64,000 nt of DNA from Mesorhizobium sp. LSHC420B00 (GCF_000503055.1 NZ_AYVY01000002.1:105959-169958), one strand, 5' to 3'. Counted from the first letter of the stretch, positions 17,292 through 28,193 are shown. The notes: generated from the letters alone by a model not told the origin. Translations and numbers: made by a program.

Positions 17292-20200
17292 ATGAATATC
17301 CAGACCAATCTCGCACAGATCGAAAAGACGAGCGCCAGCTTCCCGGCTGTCACCGACGAGCCGATACGCTCCCATTTCCTGACGGAAGATCGGCTGCGCG
17401 CGTTGGGCGCAGCCCTTGCCAATGGCGATGCCAAGGATTTGTTCGGGCTGACGCCTTTCGATTTTCAGGCGCGCATCCGCGACAGCGCCAGGAAGATTCT
17501 CGATGTCTACCGTTCCACCAACGCTGCCCAGGCGAGGGGCGAAACGATCACGCCCGCGGCACAGTGGCTGCTCGACAACAACTACCTGGTCGAGGAGACC
17601 ATTTTCCAGGTCAAGCGCGACCTGCCGCGCCGCTTCTATCGCCAGTTGCCGACGCTGAAACTGTCCGACGGATCCAGCGTGCCGCGCGCGTTGGCGGTCG
17701 CATGGACCTATGTCGCGCATTCCGACAGTTCCGTCTCGTCGGCCATGTTCAAGGCGATCGTCGAAGGCTTCCAGTCCGTCGAGCCGCTGAAGATCGGCGA
17801 ACTATGGGCGCTGCCGTCGCTGCTGCGCTTTGTCCTGATCGAGAATCTTCGCCGGATCGCGGTGCGCGTCAATCGCACGCGGGAGTTGCGCCAGATCGCC
17901 AACGAGGTCGCCGACCGTGTGCTGGCGACGGACGACAGCGCCGACCGGCAGACGATACTTTCCGGCTACAGCGCCCATGCGCAGGACACCACCTTCGCAA
18001 CCCAGTTGCTCTACCGGCTGCGCGACGGCTCGCAAAATGCCGGCAGGGCGCTGGAATGGCTGGAGGGCGAGCTGGAAAGGACGGGCTCCGACGCCGAGGA
18101 AATCATCCTCAGCGAGCACCGCACGCTGTCCAGCGGCAATGTGACCACCGGCAACATCATCCGCGGCCTGCGCCTCATCAATGACATCGACTGGACGGTG
18201 TGGTTCGAGGGCGTCAGCCGCATCGACACTTTGCTGCGCGAGCGCACCGATTTCGCGGCGCTCGATTTCTTTTCGCGCGACCAATACCGGACTGCGATCG
18301 AGGAGCTGGCACGCCGTTCCGATCTTTCCGAATTTCGCGTTGCCGAACGGGCGATTGAACTCGCCGGCCATGCTGCCGATGCGCCGGGCTCCGAAACCGG
18401 TCCGATCGCTCACACCGACGTCGGCTTCTTTCTGGTCGGTCCGCGCCGGATGGAACTGGAGCGGTCGATCGGCTACCGGCCTACCATCGGCAAGACGATC
18501 AACCGGACGTTCCGCAAGACCGGATGGCTGGGCATCGTCGTGCCGGTGTTTGCGCTGACGGTCCTGCTTCTGGTCGTCTCCGGCAATGCGCTCGCCAATC
18601 TCGGCCTGTCAGTGCCGTCGATCGTCCTGATGCTGGCCCTGTTCGCGGTGCCGGCCAGCGAAGGCGCGCTCGCATTCTTCAACACCGTCGTCTCGCTGTT
18701 TTTGAAGCCGACGCGTCTCATCGGCTATGATTTCAGGCATGGTGTACCGCCCGAGGCACGGACGCTGGTGGTGGTGCCGTCGCTGATCGGCTCGCGCGAC
18801 GACGTTGAGGAGAACATCCGCAACATCGAAGTGCATCACCTCGCCAACACGGCGGGCGAGATCCATTTCGCGCTGCTTTCCGACTGGCCGGACTCGAAGA
18901 CCGAGATCGATACGGCGGATGTCGAAATCCTCGAATTCGCCCGCGCCGAAATCGCCCGACTGAACGCCCGCTATCCCTCGGATGGCGCGCCGCGCTTTTA
19001 TCTGCTGCATCGGCGCCGGCTCTACAACGCCTCGCAAGGCGTCTGGATGGGCTGGGAGCGCAAGCGCGGCAAGCTGCACGAATTGAACCTCTTGCTGCGC
19101 GGCGACAGCGACACCACCTTCCTGCCGTTGGAAGTGCCCTTGCCGGAGAGCGTCGTCCACGTCATGACGCTGGACGCCGACACCCGCACAACCCGCGACG
19201 CCGTCGCTGCGCTGGCCGGCAAGCTTTGCCACCCGCTCAACCGTCCGCATTTCGACGCGGCCCGGCGCGAGGTCACGGCCGGCTATTCCATCCTGCAGCC
19301 GCGCATCACCGCGTCGCTGACCAGCGGCGACGAGGCGTCGTTCTTCCAGCGTGTCTTTTCCGCCAATCGCGGGCTCGATCCGTACGTCTTTGCCGTGTCG
19401 GACCTCTACCAGGACATCTTCGGCGACGGTTCCTTCACCGGCAAGGGTCTCTACCATGTCGATGCCTTCGAGGCGGCGCTGAAGGGCCGTATCGAGGAAA
19501 ACACCATCCTCAGCCACGACCTGCTCGAAGGCGCGCTGGCGCGATCGGCCTTGGTCACTGACGTCGAACTGGTCGAGGACTATCCGACCCGCTATTCGGT
19601 CGACGCATCGCGCCACCATCGCTGGGCACGCGGCGACTGGCAGCTTCTGGGCTTCATCCTCGGCCCGCGCTCAAACGTGCCGGCGCTGTCGCGTTGGAAG
19701 ATGGTGGACAATCTGCGCCGCTCGGTGACGCCGATCTTCTGGGTGATGGCCGCGATCGCCGGCTGGACGCTGCTGCCATTCACGCAGGCGGCGCAATGGC
19801 AGGCGCTGCTGATCCTCACGCTGTTCATGGCGCCCACTTTCGACATCGTCAACGCCATCCTGCCGAAGAGCGGCGACCAGACGCCGCGCGGCCATTTCTC
19901 GGCACTGGCGCGCGACGTTGCCTTCGGTACCGCCCTGGTGGCGCTGAAGATCGTGCTGATGGCGCATCTTGCCTGGATGATGGGCGACGCGATCATCCGC
20001 ACGCTCTACCGCCTGTTCGTCAGCCGCCAGAACCTGCTCGAATGGCGCACCGCCTCGCAGGCACACAAGGGCGGCGACAACGATCTCGGCTCCTATTACA
20101 GCATCATGTACGGCGCGGTGATCATCGGCGTCGTCGGCCTCGCTGTGCCGGTGCTGGCCGATTCCACCGGCGCCTTCGTCGCCTTCTTCTTTGCCTTGTT

Positions 20201-23200
20201 CTGGATCGGCTCGCCCGCCATCGCCTGCTGGATCAGCCGTTCGGCCGAAACCGAGGATCGCCTGCGCATATCGGCCGCCGATATCCACGCGCTGCGCACC
20301 GTGGCGCGGCGAACGTGGCACTATTTCGAGACCTTCGTGACGGCCGAGCATCACCATCTGCCGCCGGACAATTTCCAGGAAAGCCCGGCCCCCGTGGTGG
20401 CGCCCCGCACCTCGCCGACCAATATCGGCGTCTACCTGCTGTCCGTGATTTCGGCACGCGATTTCGGCTGGATCAGCCTCTCCGACGCCGTCAACCGCAT
20501 CGACGCGACCATGTCGACCATCGAGAGCATGCCGCGCGATCGCGGCCATCTCTTCAACTGGTACGACACCACGACGTTGAAGCCGCTCTATCCGCTGTAC
20601 ATTTCTGCCGTCGACAGCGGCAATCTCGCCGGCCATCTGGTGGCCGTGGCCGCTGCCTGCGCCGAATGGGCGGAAGCGCCGTCGGTGCATGTGCAGGGCG
20701 ACTTCGAAGGCATCCTCGACACCGTCACCATCCTCGACGAAAGCCTTGAGGAGTTGCCCGACGACCGCCGTCAATTGCGGCCCTTGCGCCAGCGGCTCGC
20801 CGACCGTCTCGACGGCATGCGGCGGGCGGTGGAATTGATCAAGGCGCAGCCGGAGATGGCGTCGATCCGCACTATCAACCTGGCCGTCCTGGCCGGCGAG
20901 ATACGCAAGCTCGCGACAGCCATCCACACCGAGGCCGCATCGACCCAGAGCGACACCATCGCCGATTGGGCGGCCAGGCTCGAAGCCACCTGCGAGGCGC
21001 ATGTCCACGACGCGCACAGCGACGAAAACGCCGTCGCGGCATTGCGGGCTAAGCTTCTGACCTTGCGCGAGCGCACGCGCCGTTTCGCCTTCGAGATGGA
21101 TTTCTCGTTCCTGATGCGGCCCGAACGCAAGCTCTTGTCGATCGGTTACCGGGTCGAAGAGCATCAGCTCGACGAAAGCTGCTACGACCTTTTGGCCTCC
21201 GAAGCGCGGCTGACCAGCCTGTTCGCCATCGCCAAGGGCGATTTGCCGACCGAGCACTGGTTCCGGCTCGGCCGGCCGATCGTCGAGATCGGCTTCCAGG
21301 GCGCGCTGATGTCCTGGTCCGGCTCGATGTTCGAGTATCTGATGCCGCCGCTGGTGATGAAGGAGCCGCAAGGCAGCATTCTCAACCAGACCAGCAAGCT
21401 CATCATCAAGCGCCAGATCCAGTATGGCCGGTCGAAGAACGTTCCCTGGGGGATTTCGGAAGCGGCCTACAACGCCCGCGACCGCGAACTGACCTATCAG
21501 TACACCAATTTCGGCGTGCCCGGGCTCGGGCTGAAGCGCGGCCTTGGCCAAAACACGGTGATCGCGCCCTACGCGACCGTGCTGGCAGCGCAGTTCACGC
21601 CGCATGAATCCGTGCAGAACCTGGCCAGGCTGAGGCGGCTGGGCGCACTTGGCCGGCATGGCTTTTACGACGCGGTGGATTTCACGCCGCAGCGCGTCCC
21701 CGAGGGCACCGACCATGCCGTCGTGCTGAACTACATGGCCCACCACTCGGGCATGTCGATCGCCGCCGTTGCTGATGCGATCTTCGAGGGGCGCCTGCGC
21801 GACCGCTTCCACAGCGATCCGGTGATCGAATCTGCGGAATTGCTCTTGCAGGAAAGGGCGCCGCGCGACATCCCGACGGCGACCGTCAGGACCGAGGCCG
21901 ACGAGCGCTCGAAGGACGAGACCGAACTCGAGAGCCCGGATACGCGTATCGTGCTCGATCCGCTCAGGGCGCTGCGCTCGACCAGTGTCATGTCCAACGG
22001 CCGCTACTCGGTCATGGCCACCGCCACCGGCTCGGGCTACAGCCGCTGGGGCGAACTTGCCGTCACGCGCTGGCAGCCGGATCCGACCGAGGACCGCCTT
22101 GGTTCCTACATTTTCCTGCGCGACGCCAGCAATGGCGACTGGTGGTCGGCCACCGCCGAGCCGAAGCGCGCCGCCGACGAGCGTGTGCAGACGCTGTTTT
22201 CCGACGACAAGGCGAGCTTCGTCAAATCGATTGGGTCGCTGCGTTCGGAGGTCGAGTGCATCGTCATCTCGGAAGGCAATGGCGAGGGCCGGCGGGTAAC
22301 GCTCTACAATGACGGCGCCGCCGACCGGCACATCGAAGTGACTTCGTATGCCGAACTGGTGCTGGGCTCCGAGCCCTCGGACAATGCGCATCCGGCCTTT
22401 TCGAAGATGTTCGTGGAAACCGAGATCGCGCCGAACAACGGCGCGATCTTCGCCACCAGGCGCAAGCGCGAAAAGGACGAGCCCGATGTCACCATGGTGC
22501 ATTTCGTCACCGATCCGTCTGGATCGGCGCGTGATGCCGAGGCGGAAACCGACAGGCGCACCTTCATCGGCCGCGGCCGCACCATCACGGACGCGGCTGC
22601 CTTTGATCCCGGCGCCAAGCTTGGCGGCCATTCCGGCTTCACCCTGGATCCGATCGCCTCGCTTCGCCGGCAGGTGCGCGTGCCGGCCAACAAGAAGATT
22701 TCGCTGACATTCTGGACCGTCGTCGGCGCCGATCGCGCCGAATTGGATGCCGCTATCGCACGGCTCGACCATCCCGAAAGCTTCTCCCGCCAGGCAATGC
22801 TCGCCTGGACGCGCTCGCAGGTGCAGACCCGTCACCTCGGCCTCAGCCTGTCCGACGCCGCCAATGTGCAGAAGCTGGCGCGCTACCTGATCTATCCCGA
22901 TCCGTTCCTGCGCCTGCCCGGCGAATCCATCGCCTCCGGGCTCGGCAGGCAGTCCAGCCTGTGGCCGACCAGCATATCCGGCGATTTTCCGATTTTCCTG
23001 GTCAGGATCGCCGATGTCGCCGATCTGGAGATCGTCGCCCAGGCGCTTCGCTTCCAGGAATACATGCGCGCCCGCGGCATGATGATCGATTTTGTTGTCG
23101 TCAACGAGCAGGCTTCGTCATACGTGCAGGACTTGCAGCGCGCGGTCGAGACGCTGTGCGAAAACAGCCGGTTGCGCGGCAAGGAGCTCGGACCTCGCCA

Positions 23201-25862
23201 GCACATCTTCGCGGTGCGCCGCGACCTGATGGAGGAAACGACCTACAGGACCTTGCTCGCCGTCGCCCGGGTGGTGCTGCATACGCGTAACGGCACCATC
23301 TTCGACCAGATCGAGCGCGCCGAGGCCGCGGCACTGCAGGCGCGAGACGCCGCCCTCCAGCCGGCAGACCTTGCAGCGCTTCGCGTGCCGTCCTTGCCGG
23401 TGCCGACGGCGCAAGCGTTTGCCGCCCAGGCACTGATCGAGGCCCGCGTCGACGGCAGCGGGCTCGACCAATGGAACGGTTTCGGCGGCTTCGACGGCGG
23501 CGGACGCCACTACGTCGTGCGTCTTGCCGGCCGGCGCACGACGCCGCAACCGTGGATCAACGTCATCTCCAACCCATCGTTCGGGTTCCACATATCGGCT
23601 GAAGGCGCTGCCTTCACCTGGAGCCGCAACAGCCGCGACTATCAGTTGACGCCATGGTCGAACGATCCGGTCACCAACCGGCCGGGCGAGGCTATCTATA
23701 TCTACGATCATGCCAGTGGCAAAGCGTTCTCGCCGCTGGCTGCCGTGGTGCGTGACCCGACAATGACCTACGAAACCTGGCACGGGCAGGGTTTTTCGAC
23801 GTTCCGTTCAAAGCGCGGGCCGCTGTCGATGGATCTGACCCATGTCGTCGATCCCGTCGATCCGGTGAAGATATCGCGGCTGCGCATCCAGAATTCGGGT
23901 TCGGCGCCGATGCGGCTACGCGTCTACGCCTATGCTGAATGGGTTCTTGGCGGCCATCGTTCGCGCACCGCGGCAAGCATCGTTCCGTCCCGGGATGCCG
24001 CGACCGGCGCTCTGCTGGCGCAAAATCCCTATGGGCTCGATTTTGGCGAACGGATCGCCTTTCTGGCCGCCGACGGTGCGGTGCATTCCGTCACCGCCGA
24101 CCGCGGCGAATTCATCGGCAGGCTGGGCACCAGCGAGCTTCCGCATGCCGTGCTGAGCGGCGCCGGCCTGTCGGGCCGTGTCGAGGCCGGCGACGATCCC
24201 TGCGCGGCCATCGCACGCGACATCGACATCGCTGCCGGTGGCGACGTCACGCTGCTCTGGCTGCTCGGCGACGCGGCCTCGCCCGAGGAGGCCAGCGCGC
24301 TGGTGCAGACCCATCGCTCCAGGGATTTCGATCAGCGGCTGGCCGACAATGAGCGCACGTGGCGCGGCTTTCTCGACACCATCCAGGTCGAGACGCCGGA
24401 CAAGGCACTCGACGCCATGGTCAATCACTGGCTGCCCTATCAGAGCCTGGCCTGCCGCATCCGTGCCCGCTCTGCGTTCTATCAGGCAAGCGGTGCCTTC
24501 GGCTTCCGCGATCAACTGCAGGACACCTTGGCCTTGCTGGCGCATGACCCCAAGCTGGCGCGTGATCAGATCCTCAATGCGGCGCGGCGGCAATTTCCCG
24601 AAGGCGACGTGCAGCATTGGTGGCTGCCGCGCACAGAGGCAGGCGTTCGCACCATGATCTCGGACGACGTGGTCTGGCTGGCCCACGCCACGGCGCGCTA
24701 CCTGCTGGTGACGGGCGATACCGCGATCCTGAAGGAGCAATTGCCCTTCATCGAGGGGCAGGCGCTGGGCGAAGGCGAGCACGATGCTTTCTTCATCCCG
24801 GAAATCTCGAAGAAGACAGCCTCGCTCTATGACCATTGCGCGCGGGCGCTCGATCTTGCCGTCAAGCGCAGCAGCCCAGCCGGGCTGCCGCTGATCCTCG
24901 GCGGCGACTGGAACGACGGCATGAACCGCGTCGGCGAGCACGGCAAGGGCGAGAGCGTGTGGCTGGGCTGGTTCCTGCTGAAGACGCTGGGCGACTTTGC
25001 CGCTGTCGCCAAGGCGCAGAGCGATGCCAAGCGCGCGCAGGCCTGGACAAAGCACGCCGAGATGCTGAAGCGGGCGCTGGAAAGCACCGCCTGGGATGGC
25101 GAGTGGTATCGGCGCGGCAGCTTCGACGACGGCACGCCGCTCGGCTCGCGCAAATCGGACGAGTGCAAGATCGACTCGATCGCCCAGTCCTGGAGCGTGC
25201 TTTCGGGCGAGGGCGACCCGGCGCGGTCGACGACGGCAATGGGGCAGGCGCTGAAAACGCTCGTCGACGACGAGCTCAAGATCGTCAAGCTGTTCACCCC
25301 GCCGTTCTCGAGGACGGAAAAGGACCCGGGCTACATCAAGAGCTATCCGCCGGGGGTCCGTGAAAACGGCGGCCAATACACGCACGCGGCGACATGGTTC
25401 GTCATTGCGCTCGCCGAGATGGGTCGCACCGACGATGCCTACCGTTGCCTTTCGATGCTCAATCCGGTCAACCATGCACTCGATGAAGCCGCGGCAGAGC
25501 GCTACCGGGTGGAACCCTACGTCGTCGCGGCCGACGTTTATTCCGGGCAGGACAAGGGCGGCCGCGGCGGCTGGACCTGGTATACCGGTTCGGCGGGCTG
25601 GCTTTATCGCGCGGCGGTCGAGAGCATTCTCGGCATCGAGCGTCGCGGACAGCGCATTCAATTCACGCCGAGACTTCCCAGCCATTGGGACGGTTATTCG
25701 GCGACCCTGAAGATGCTGGGCGCCGAGATCAAGGTACGCGTCGTCCGCGACAAAAAGGCTCGGGCCATCTCACTTGAAGTGAATGGCACGAAGACCAAAT
25801 CTTCGTCCTTCGAGCCAAAAGCCGGAGACAACGCCGAGGTGATCGTCAGAATACCGGCCTAG
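17292..25862 (+). CDS. ndvB: cyclic beta-1,2-glucan synthetase
   Basis: A 2856-aa inner-membrane giant that builds cyclic beta-1,2-glucan from UDP-glucose by protein-primed initiation, elongation and cyclisation. The first hydrophobic segments lie at about 410-475. The glycosyltransferase 84 domain follows, with 'VHVMTLDADTRTTRDAV' near residue 625 carrying the Asp-Ala-Asp motif, and more transmembrane helices at about 815-1000. The C-terminal third (from about 2250) is a glycoside-phosphorylase-like (GH94) domain with 'GGDWNDGMNRVGEHGKGESVWLGWF' and 'GGRGGWTWYTGSAGW', which sets glucan length. The size equals known NdvB/ChvB proteins. Such glucans serve in osmoadaptation, motility and host infection in rhizobia. 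ndvA lies directly downstream. Confidence 0.97.
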   Translation: MNIQTNLAQIEKTSASFPAVTDEPIRSHFLTEDRLRALGAALANGDAKDLFGLTPFDFQARIRDSARKILDVYRSTNAAQARGETITPAAQWLLDNNYLVEETIFQVKRDLPRRFYRQLPTLKLSDGSSVPRALAVAWTYVAHSDSSVSSAMFKAIVEGFQSVEPLKIGELWALPSLLRFVLIENLRRIAVRVNRTRELRQIANEVADRVLATDDSADRQTILSGYSAHAQDTTFATQLLYRLRDGSQNAGRALEWLEGELERTGSDAEEIILSEHRTLSSGNVTTGNIIRGLRLINDIDWTVWFEGVSRIDTLLRERTDFAALDFFSRDQYRTAIEELARRSDLSEFRVAERAIELAGHAADAPGSETGPIAHTDVGFFLVGPRRMELERSIGYRPTIGKTINRTFRKTGWLGIVVPVFALTVLLLVVSGNALANLGLSVPSIVLMLALFAVPASEGALAFFNTVVSLFLKPTRLIGYDFRHGVPPEARTLVVVPSLIGSRDDVEENIRNIEVHHLANTAGEIHFALLSDWPDSKTEIDTADVEILEFARAEIARLNARYPSDGAPRFYLLHRRRLYNASQGVWMGWERKRGKLHELNLLLRGDSDTTFLPLEVPLPESVVHVMTLDADTRTTRDAVAALAGKLCHPLNRPHFDAARREVTAGYSILQPRITASLTSGDEASFFQRVFSANRGLDPYVFAVSDLYQDIFGDGSFTGKGLYHVDAFEAALKGRIEENTILSHDLLEGALARSALVTDVELVEDYPTRYSVDASRHHRWARGDWQLLGFILGPRSNVPALSRWKMVDNLRRSVTPIFWVMAAIAGWTLLPFTQAAQWQALLILTLFMAPTFDIVNAILPKSGDQTPRGHFSALARDVAFGTALVALKIVLMAHLAWMMGDAIIRTLYRLFVSRQNLLEWRTASQAHKGGDNDLGSYYSIMYGAVIIGVVGLAVPVLADSTGAFVAFFFALFWIGSPAIACWISRSAETEDRLRISAADIHALRTVARRTWHYFETFVTAEHHHLPPDNFQESPAPVVAPRTSPTNIGVYLLSVISARDFGWISLSDAVNRIDATMSTIESMPRDRGHLFNWYDTTTLKPLYPLYISAVDSGNLAGHLVAVAAACAEWAEAPSVHVQGDFEGILDTVTILDESLEELPDDRRQLRPLRQRLADRLDGMRRAVELIKAQPEMASIRTINLAVLAGEIRKLATAIHTEAASTQSDTIADWAARLEATCEAHVHDAHSDENAVAALRAKLLTLRERTRRFAFEMDFSFLMRPERKLLSIGYRVEEHQLDESCYDLLASEARLTSLFAIAKGDLPTEHWFRLGRPIVEIGFQGALMSWSGSMFEYLMPPLVMKEPQGSILNQTSKLIIKRQIQYGRSKNVPWGISEAAYNARDRELTYQYTNFGVPGLGLKRGLGQNTVIAPYATVLAAQFTPHESVQNLARLRRLGALGRHGFYDAVDFTPQRVPEGTDHAVVLNYMAHHSGMSIAAVADAIFEGRLRDRFHSDPVIESAELLLQERAPRDIPTATVRTEADERSKDETELESPDTRIVLDPLRALRSTSVMSNGRYSVMATATGSGYSRWGELAVTRWQPDPTEDRLGSYIFLRDASNGDWWSATAEPKRAADERVQTLFSDDKASFVKSIGSLRSEVECIVISEGNGEGRRVTLYNDGAADRHIEVTSYAELVLGSEPSDNAHPAFSKMFVETEIAPNNGAIFATRRKREKDEPDVTMVHFVTDPSGSARDAEAETDRRTFIGRGRTITDAAAFDPGAKLGGHSGFTLDPIASLRRQVRVPANKKISLTFWTVVGADRAELDAAIARLDHPESFSRQAMLAWTRSQVQTRHLGLSLSDAANVQKLARYLIYPDPFLRLPGESIASGLGRQSSLWPTSISGDFPIFLVRIADVADLEIVAQALRFQEYMRARGMMIDFVVVNEQASSYVQDLQRAVETLCENSRLRGKELGPRQHIFAVRRDLMEETTYRTLLAVARVVLHTRNGTIFDQIERAEAAALQARDAALQPADLAALRVPSLPVPTAQAFAAQALIEARVDGSGLDQWNGFGGFDGGGRHYVVRLAGRRTTPQPWINVISNPSFGFHISAEGAAFTWSRNSRDYQLTPWSNDPVTNRPGEAIYIYDHASGKAFSPLAAVVRDPTMTYETWHGQGFSTFRSKRGPLSMDLTHVVDPVDPVKISRLRIQNSGSAPMRLRVYAYAEWVLGGHRSRTAASIVPSRDAATGALLAQNPYGLDFGERIAFLAADGAVHSVTADRGEFIGRLGTSELPHAVLSGAGLSGRVEAGDDPCAAIARDIDIAAGGDVTLLWLLGDAASPEEASALVQTHRSRDFDQRLADNERTWRGFLDTIQVETPDKALDAMVNHWLPYQSLACRIRARSAFYQASGAFGFRDQLQDTLALLAHDPKLARDQILNAARRQFPEGDVQHWWLPRTEAGVRTMISDDVVWLAHATARYLLVTGDTAILKEQLPFIEGQALGEGEHDAFFIPEISKKTASLYDHCARALDLAVKRSSPAGLPLILGGDWNDGMNRVGEHGKGESVWLGWFLLKTLGDFAAVAKAQSDAKRAQAWTKHAEMLKRALESTAWDGEWYRRGSFDDGTPLGSRKSDECKIDSIAQSWSVLSGEGDPARSTTAMGQALKTLVDDELKIVKLFTPPFSRTEKDPGYIKSYPPGVRENGGQYTHAATWFVIALAEMGRTDDAYRCLSMLNPVNHALDEAAAERYRVEPYVVAADVYSGQDKGGRGGWTWYTGSAGWLYRAAVESILGIERRGQRIQFTPRLPSHWDGYSATLKMLGAEIKVRVVRDKKARAISLEVNGTKTKSSSFEPKAGDNAEVIVRIPA

Positions 25863-25871
25863 ATTCAAGGG

Positions 25872-25919
25872 CTTGGAGCGTCCCTTGCGCTTCCCCAGGG
25901 AACGCACGGGCACTCCAAG
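25872..25919 (+). terminator. hairpin downstream of ndvB
   Basis: CTTGGAG (25872-25878) pairs with CTCCAAG (25913-25919), with further inner pairing GCGT/ACGC and CCT/AGG. It starts 10 bp after the ndvB stop. There is no T-run, so it may be an RNA-stability structure or a weak terminator rather than an intrinsic one. Confidence 0.4.
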
Positions 25920-26226
25920 TGCCTCTACCGGTTATATTTGCGTTTGACCTTGCTGAATGCCTGCACACGACTTTAGACGTCGTGCCCGGGGTCTTGCTGA
26001 TTAAAATTGTGGCAGTGCTTTCCAGCTGCCATGATTTTGCCGCAACGCTGACATTTCACCTTTTATCTCAAACTGTTAGACGATCACGGCAAATTTCGAA
26101 GCGTCGTCATCTTTTGTTCGCGGAATGGGAACGGAAGAGGTAGACGAGCATTGTTTTGCGACGCGTCAACCGATACGAGTCAAAAAATGACGCACTGCAC
26201 CATAAATAATTGGCGGAGTAGCTGAA
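25920..26226. other. intergenic region ndvB-ndvA
   Basis: About 300 bp, lower in GC than its surroundings, with no convincing gene. The open frame at 25919-26143 lacks a ribosome binding site. The region probably carries the ndvA promoter, since the hairpin after ndvB separates the two genes. GGAG 7 nt before the GTG at 26227 is the ndvA ribosome binding site. Confidence 0.6.
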
Positions 26227-27996
26227 GTGTCACTTCTGCAAATCTACTGGCGAGCCCTTGGTTATCTCGCTGCCGACAGGAAACGCGTTGCGTTTATCTG
26301 CGGGGCGAATGTCGCGCTTGCCATTATCGCCATTCTCGAGCCGATCATGTTCGGCCGGGTGATCGATGCCATTTCGGACCGCGGCTCGGTATTCTCGACG
26401 CTGGCGATGTGGGCCGGCCTCGGCGCGTTCAACATCATCGCCTTCGTGCTGGTGGCGCGCGGCGCCGACCGCTTTGCCCACCAGCGGCGCAGCGAGGTTC
26501 TTTGCCAGTCGTTCGAGCGCGTTATCACCATGCCGCTAGCCTGGCATCATCAGCGCGGCACCTCCAATTCCCTGCACACGCTCCTGCGCGCGGTCGAGAC
26601 CCTGTTCAGCCTCTGGCTCGAATTCATGCGGCAGCATCTGTCGACCGCGGTCGCGCTGGTTCTGCTGGTGCCCACGGCGCTCAGCATGGATATCCGCATG
26701 TCGATGGTGCTGCTGGCGCTTGGCGCGCTCTATGTTGGCATCGGACGGCTGGTGATGCGGCGCACCAAGGAAGGCCAGGCGGCCGTCGAGCGGCATTACC
26801 ACAAGGTGTTTGCGCATGTGACCGACTCGGTCAGCAACGTCGCTGTCCTGCAGAGCTACAACCGCATCGGCCACGAGACCGAGGCGCTCAAGCGCTACGT
26901 CAAGAACCTGCTCGATGCACAGAATCCGGTGCTCGACTGGTGGGCGATGGCCAACGCGCTGCACCGGCTGTCGTCGACGATTTCGATGATGGTGGTGCTC
27001 TTGATTGGCGCCTATCTGGTGACGCACGGCCAGTTGCGCATCGGCGACGTCATCGCCTTTACCGGCTTTGCCACGCTGCTGATTGCCCGGCTCGACCAGA
27101 TGTCGGCTTTCGCCAACCAGATTTCCGAGGCACGCGCCAAGCTCGAGGAATTCTATCATCTCGAGGACTCCGCTTCCGATGCCGCCGAGCCCGACGGGCT
27201 GCGCGACCTCGTCAACGTCACGGGTCATGTGCGTTTCGAGAATGTCTGCTTCGAGTTCGGCAATTCCGGGCAGGGCGTCGACGACGCGTCGTTCGAGGTC
27301 CAGGCCGGCCAGACCGTCGCCATCGTCGGCCCGACGGGCGCCGGCAAGACGACGCTCATCAACCTCCTGCAGCGCGTCTTCACGCCGTCCGGCGGCCGTA
27401 TCCTGATCGATGGCATCGACACCCGCACGGTGACCCGCAAGTCGCTGCGCCATTCGATCGCCACCGTGTTCCAGGATGCCGGCCTGCTCAACCGCTCGAT
27501 CGAGGACAACATCCGCGTCGGCCGTGCGGAGGCGACCTATGACGAGGTCCATGCCGCTGCCAACGCCGCCGCCGCGCAGGATTTCATCCTGTCGAAGAGC
27601 GAAGGCTACGACACGGTCGTCGGCGAACGCGGCGGACAGCTGTCCGGTGGCGAGCGCCAGCGCATCGCGATTGCCCGCGCCGTGCTGAAGGACGCGCCCA
27701 TCCTGGTTCTCGACGAGGCGACCAGCGCGCTCGACGTCGAGACGGAAGACCGCGTCAAGGACGCCATCGACGAATTGCGGCGCGGCCGCACCACCTTCAT
27801 CATCGCCCACCGCCTGACCACCGTTCGCGATGCCGATCTGGTCGTGTTCATGGACAAGGGCCGGGTGGTCGAGATGGGCGGGTTCACCGAACTGTCGCTG
27901 CGCAACGGCCGCTTCGCCAGCCTGCTGCGTGCTGGCGGCCTGCTCAACGACGAGGAGGTTCGCCGCCTCAGCCATCCGGTGAACGAAGCCGCCTGA
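26227..27996 (+). CDS. ndvA: cyclic beta-1,2-glucan ABC exporter
   Basis: A 589-aa half-size ABC exporter fusing six transmembrane helices (about 1-310) to an ATPase. Walker A 'GPTGAGKTT' is at about 369-377, the signature 'GGQLSGGERQR' near 470 and Walker B 'ILVLDEATSALD' near 490. The start is a GTG (GTG TCA CTT CTG) with GGAG upstream. It carries cyclic glucan made by NdvB to the periplasm. Paralogues of the MsbA type look similar, but the sequence and the position after ndvB make NdvA the clear call. Confidence 0.96.
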   Translation: MSLLQIYWRALGYLAADRKRVAFICGANVALAIIAILEPIMFGRVIDAISDRGSVFSTLAMWAGLGAFNIIAFVLVARGADRFAHQRRSEVLCQSFERVITMPLAWHHQRGTSNSLHTLLRAVETLFSLWLEFMRQHLSTAVALVLLVPTALSMDIRMSMVLLALGALYVGIGRLVMRRTKEGQAAVERHYHKVFAHVTDSVSNVAVLQSYNRIGHETEALKRYVKNLLDAQNPVLDWWAMANALHRLSSTISMMVVLLIGAYLVTHGQLRIGDVIAFTGFATLLIARLDQMSAFANQISEARAKLEEFYHLEDSASDAAEPDGLRDLVNVTGHVRFENVCFEFGNSGQGVDDASFEVQAGQTVAIVGPTGAGKTTLINLLQRVFTPSGGRILIDGIDTRTVTRKSLRHSIATVFQDAGLLNRSIEDNIRVGRAEATYDEVHAAANAAAAQDFILSKSEGYDTVVGERGGQLSGGERQRIAIARAVLKDAPILVLDEATSALDVETEDRVKDAIDELRRGRTTFIIAHRLTTVRDADLVVFMDKGRVVEMGGFTELSLRNGRFASLLRAGGLLNDEEVRRLSHPVNEAA

Positions 27997-28004
27997 GTGG
28001 CACG

Positions 28005-28193
28005 GTTCACCTTCTCCCCTTGTTGTGGGAGAAGGTGTCACCGTAGGCGACGGATGAGGTGCGCTCCAGCTCGGCGCACACCTTCATCCAAAATCCAGAC
28101 TGCGGCGCACCGAGTAGCGCCTTACTCCGTCCAGCATCCCTCATCCGTCTCGGCGCTGCGCGCCAATCCACCTTCTCCCACAGGGGAGAAGGG
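28005..28193. repeat. palindromic intergenic repeat, family B (copy 2)
   Basis: Directly after ndvA. Two inverted CTTCTCCC/GGGAGAAGG hairpins flank about 120 bp that include CGACGGATGAGG and its inverse CCTCATCCG. The organisation is like copy 1 at 8.3 kb but with a longer centre. Confidence 0.7.

Noticed and set aside
19671-22835. 1054-residue open frame on the strand opposite ndvB
   Set aside because: It is a by-product of strong GC bias at third codon positions of ndvB. Its sequence is Arg/Gly/His-rich with no domain, and ndvB is certain on the other strand.
25919-26143. 74-residue frame between ndvB and ndvA
   Set aside because: No ribosome binding site, no family, and it begins within the hairpin; more likely untranslated leader.
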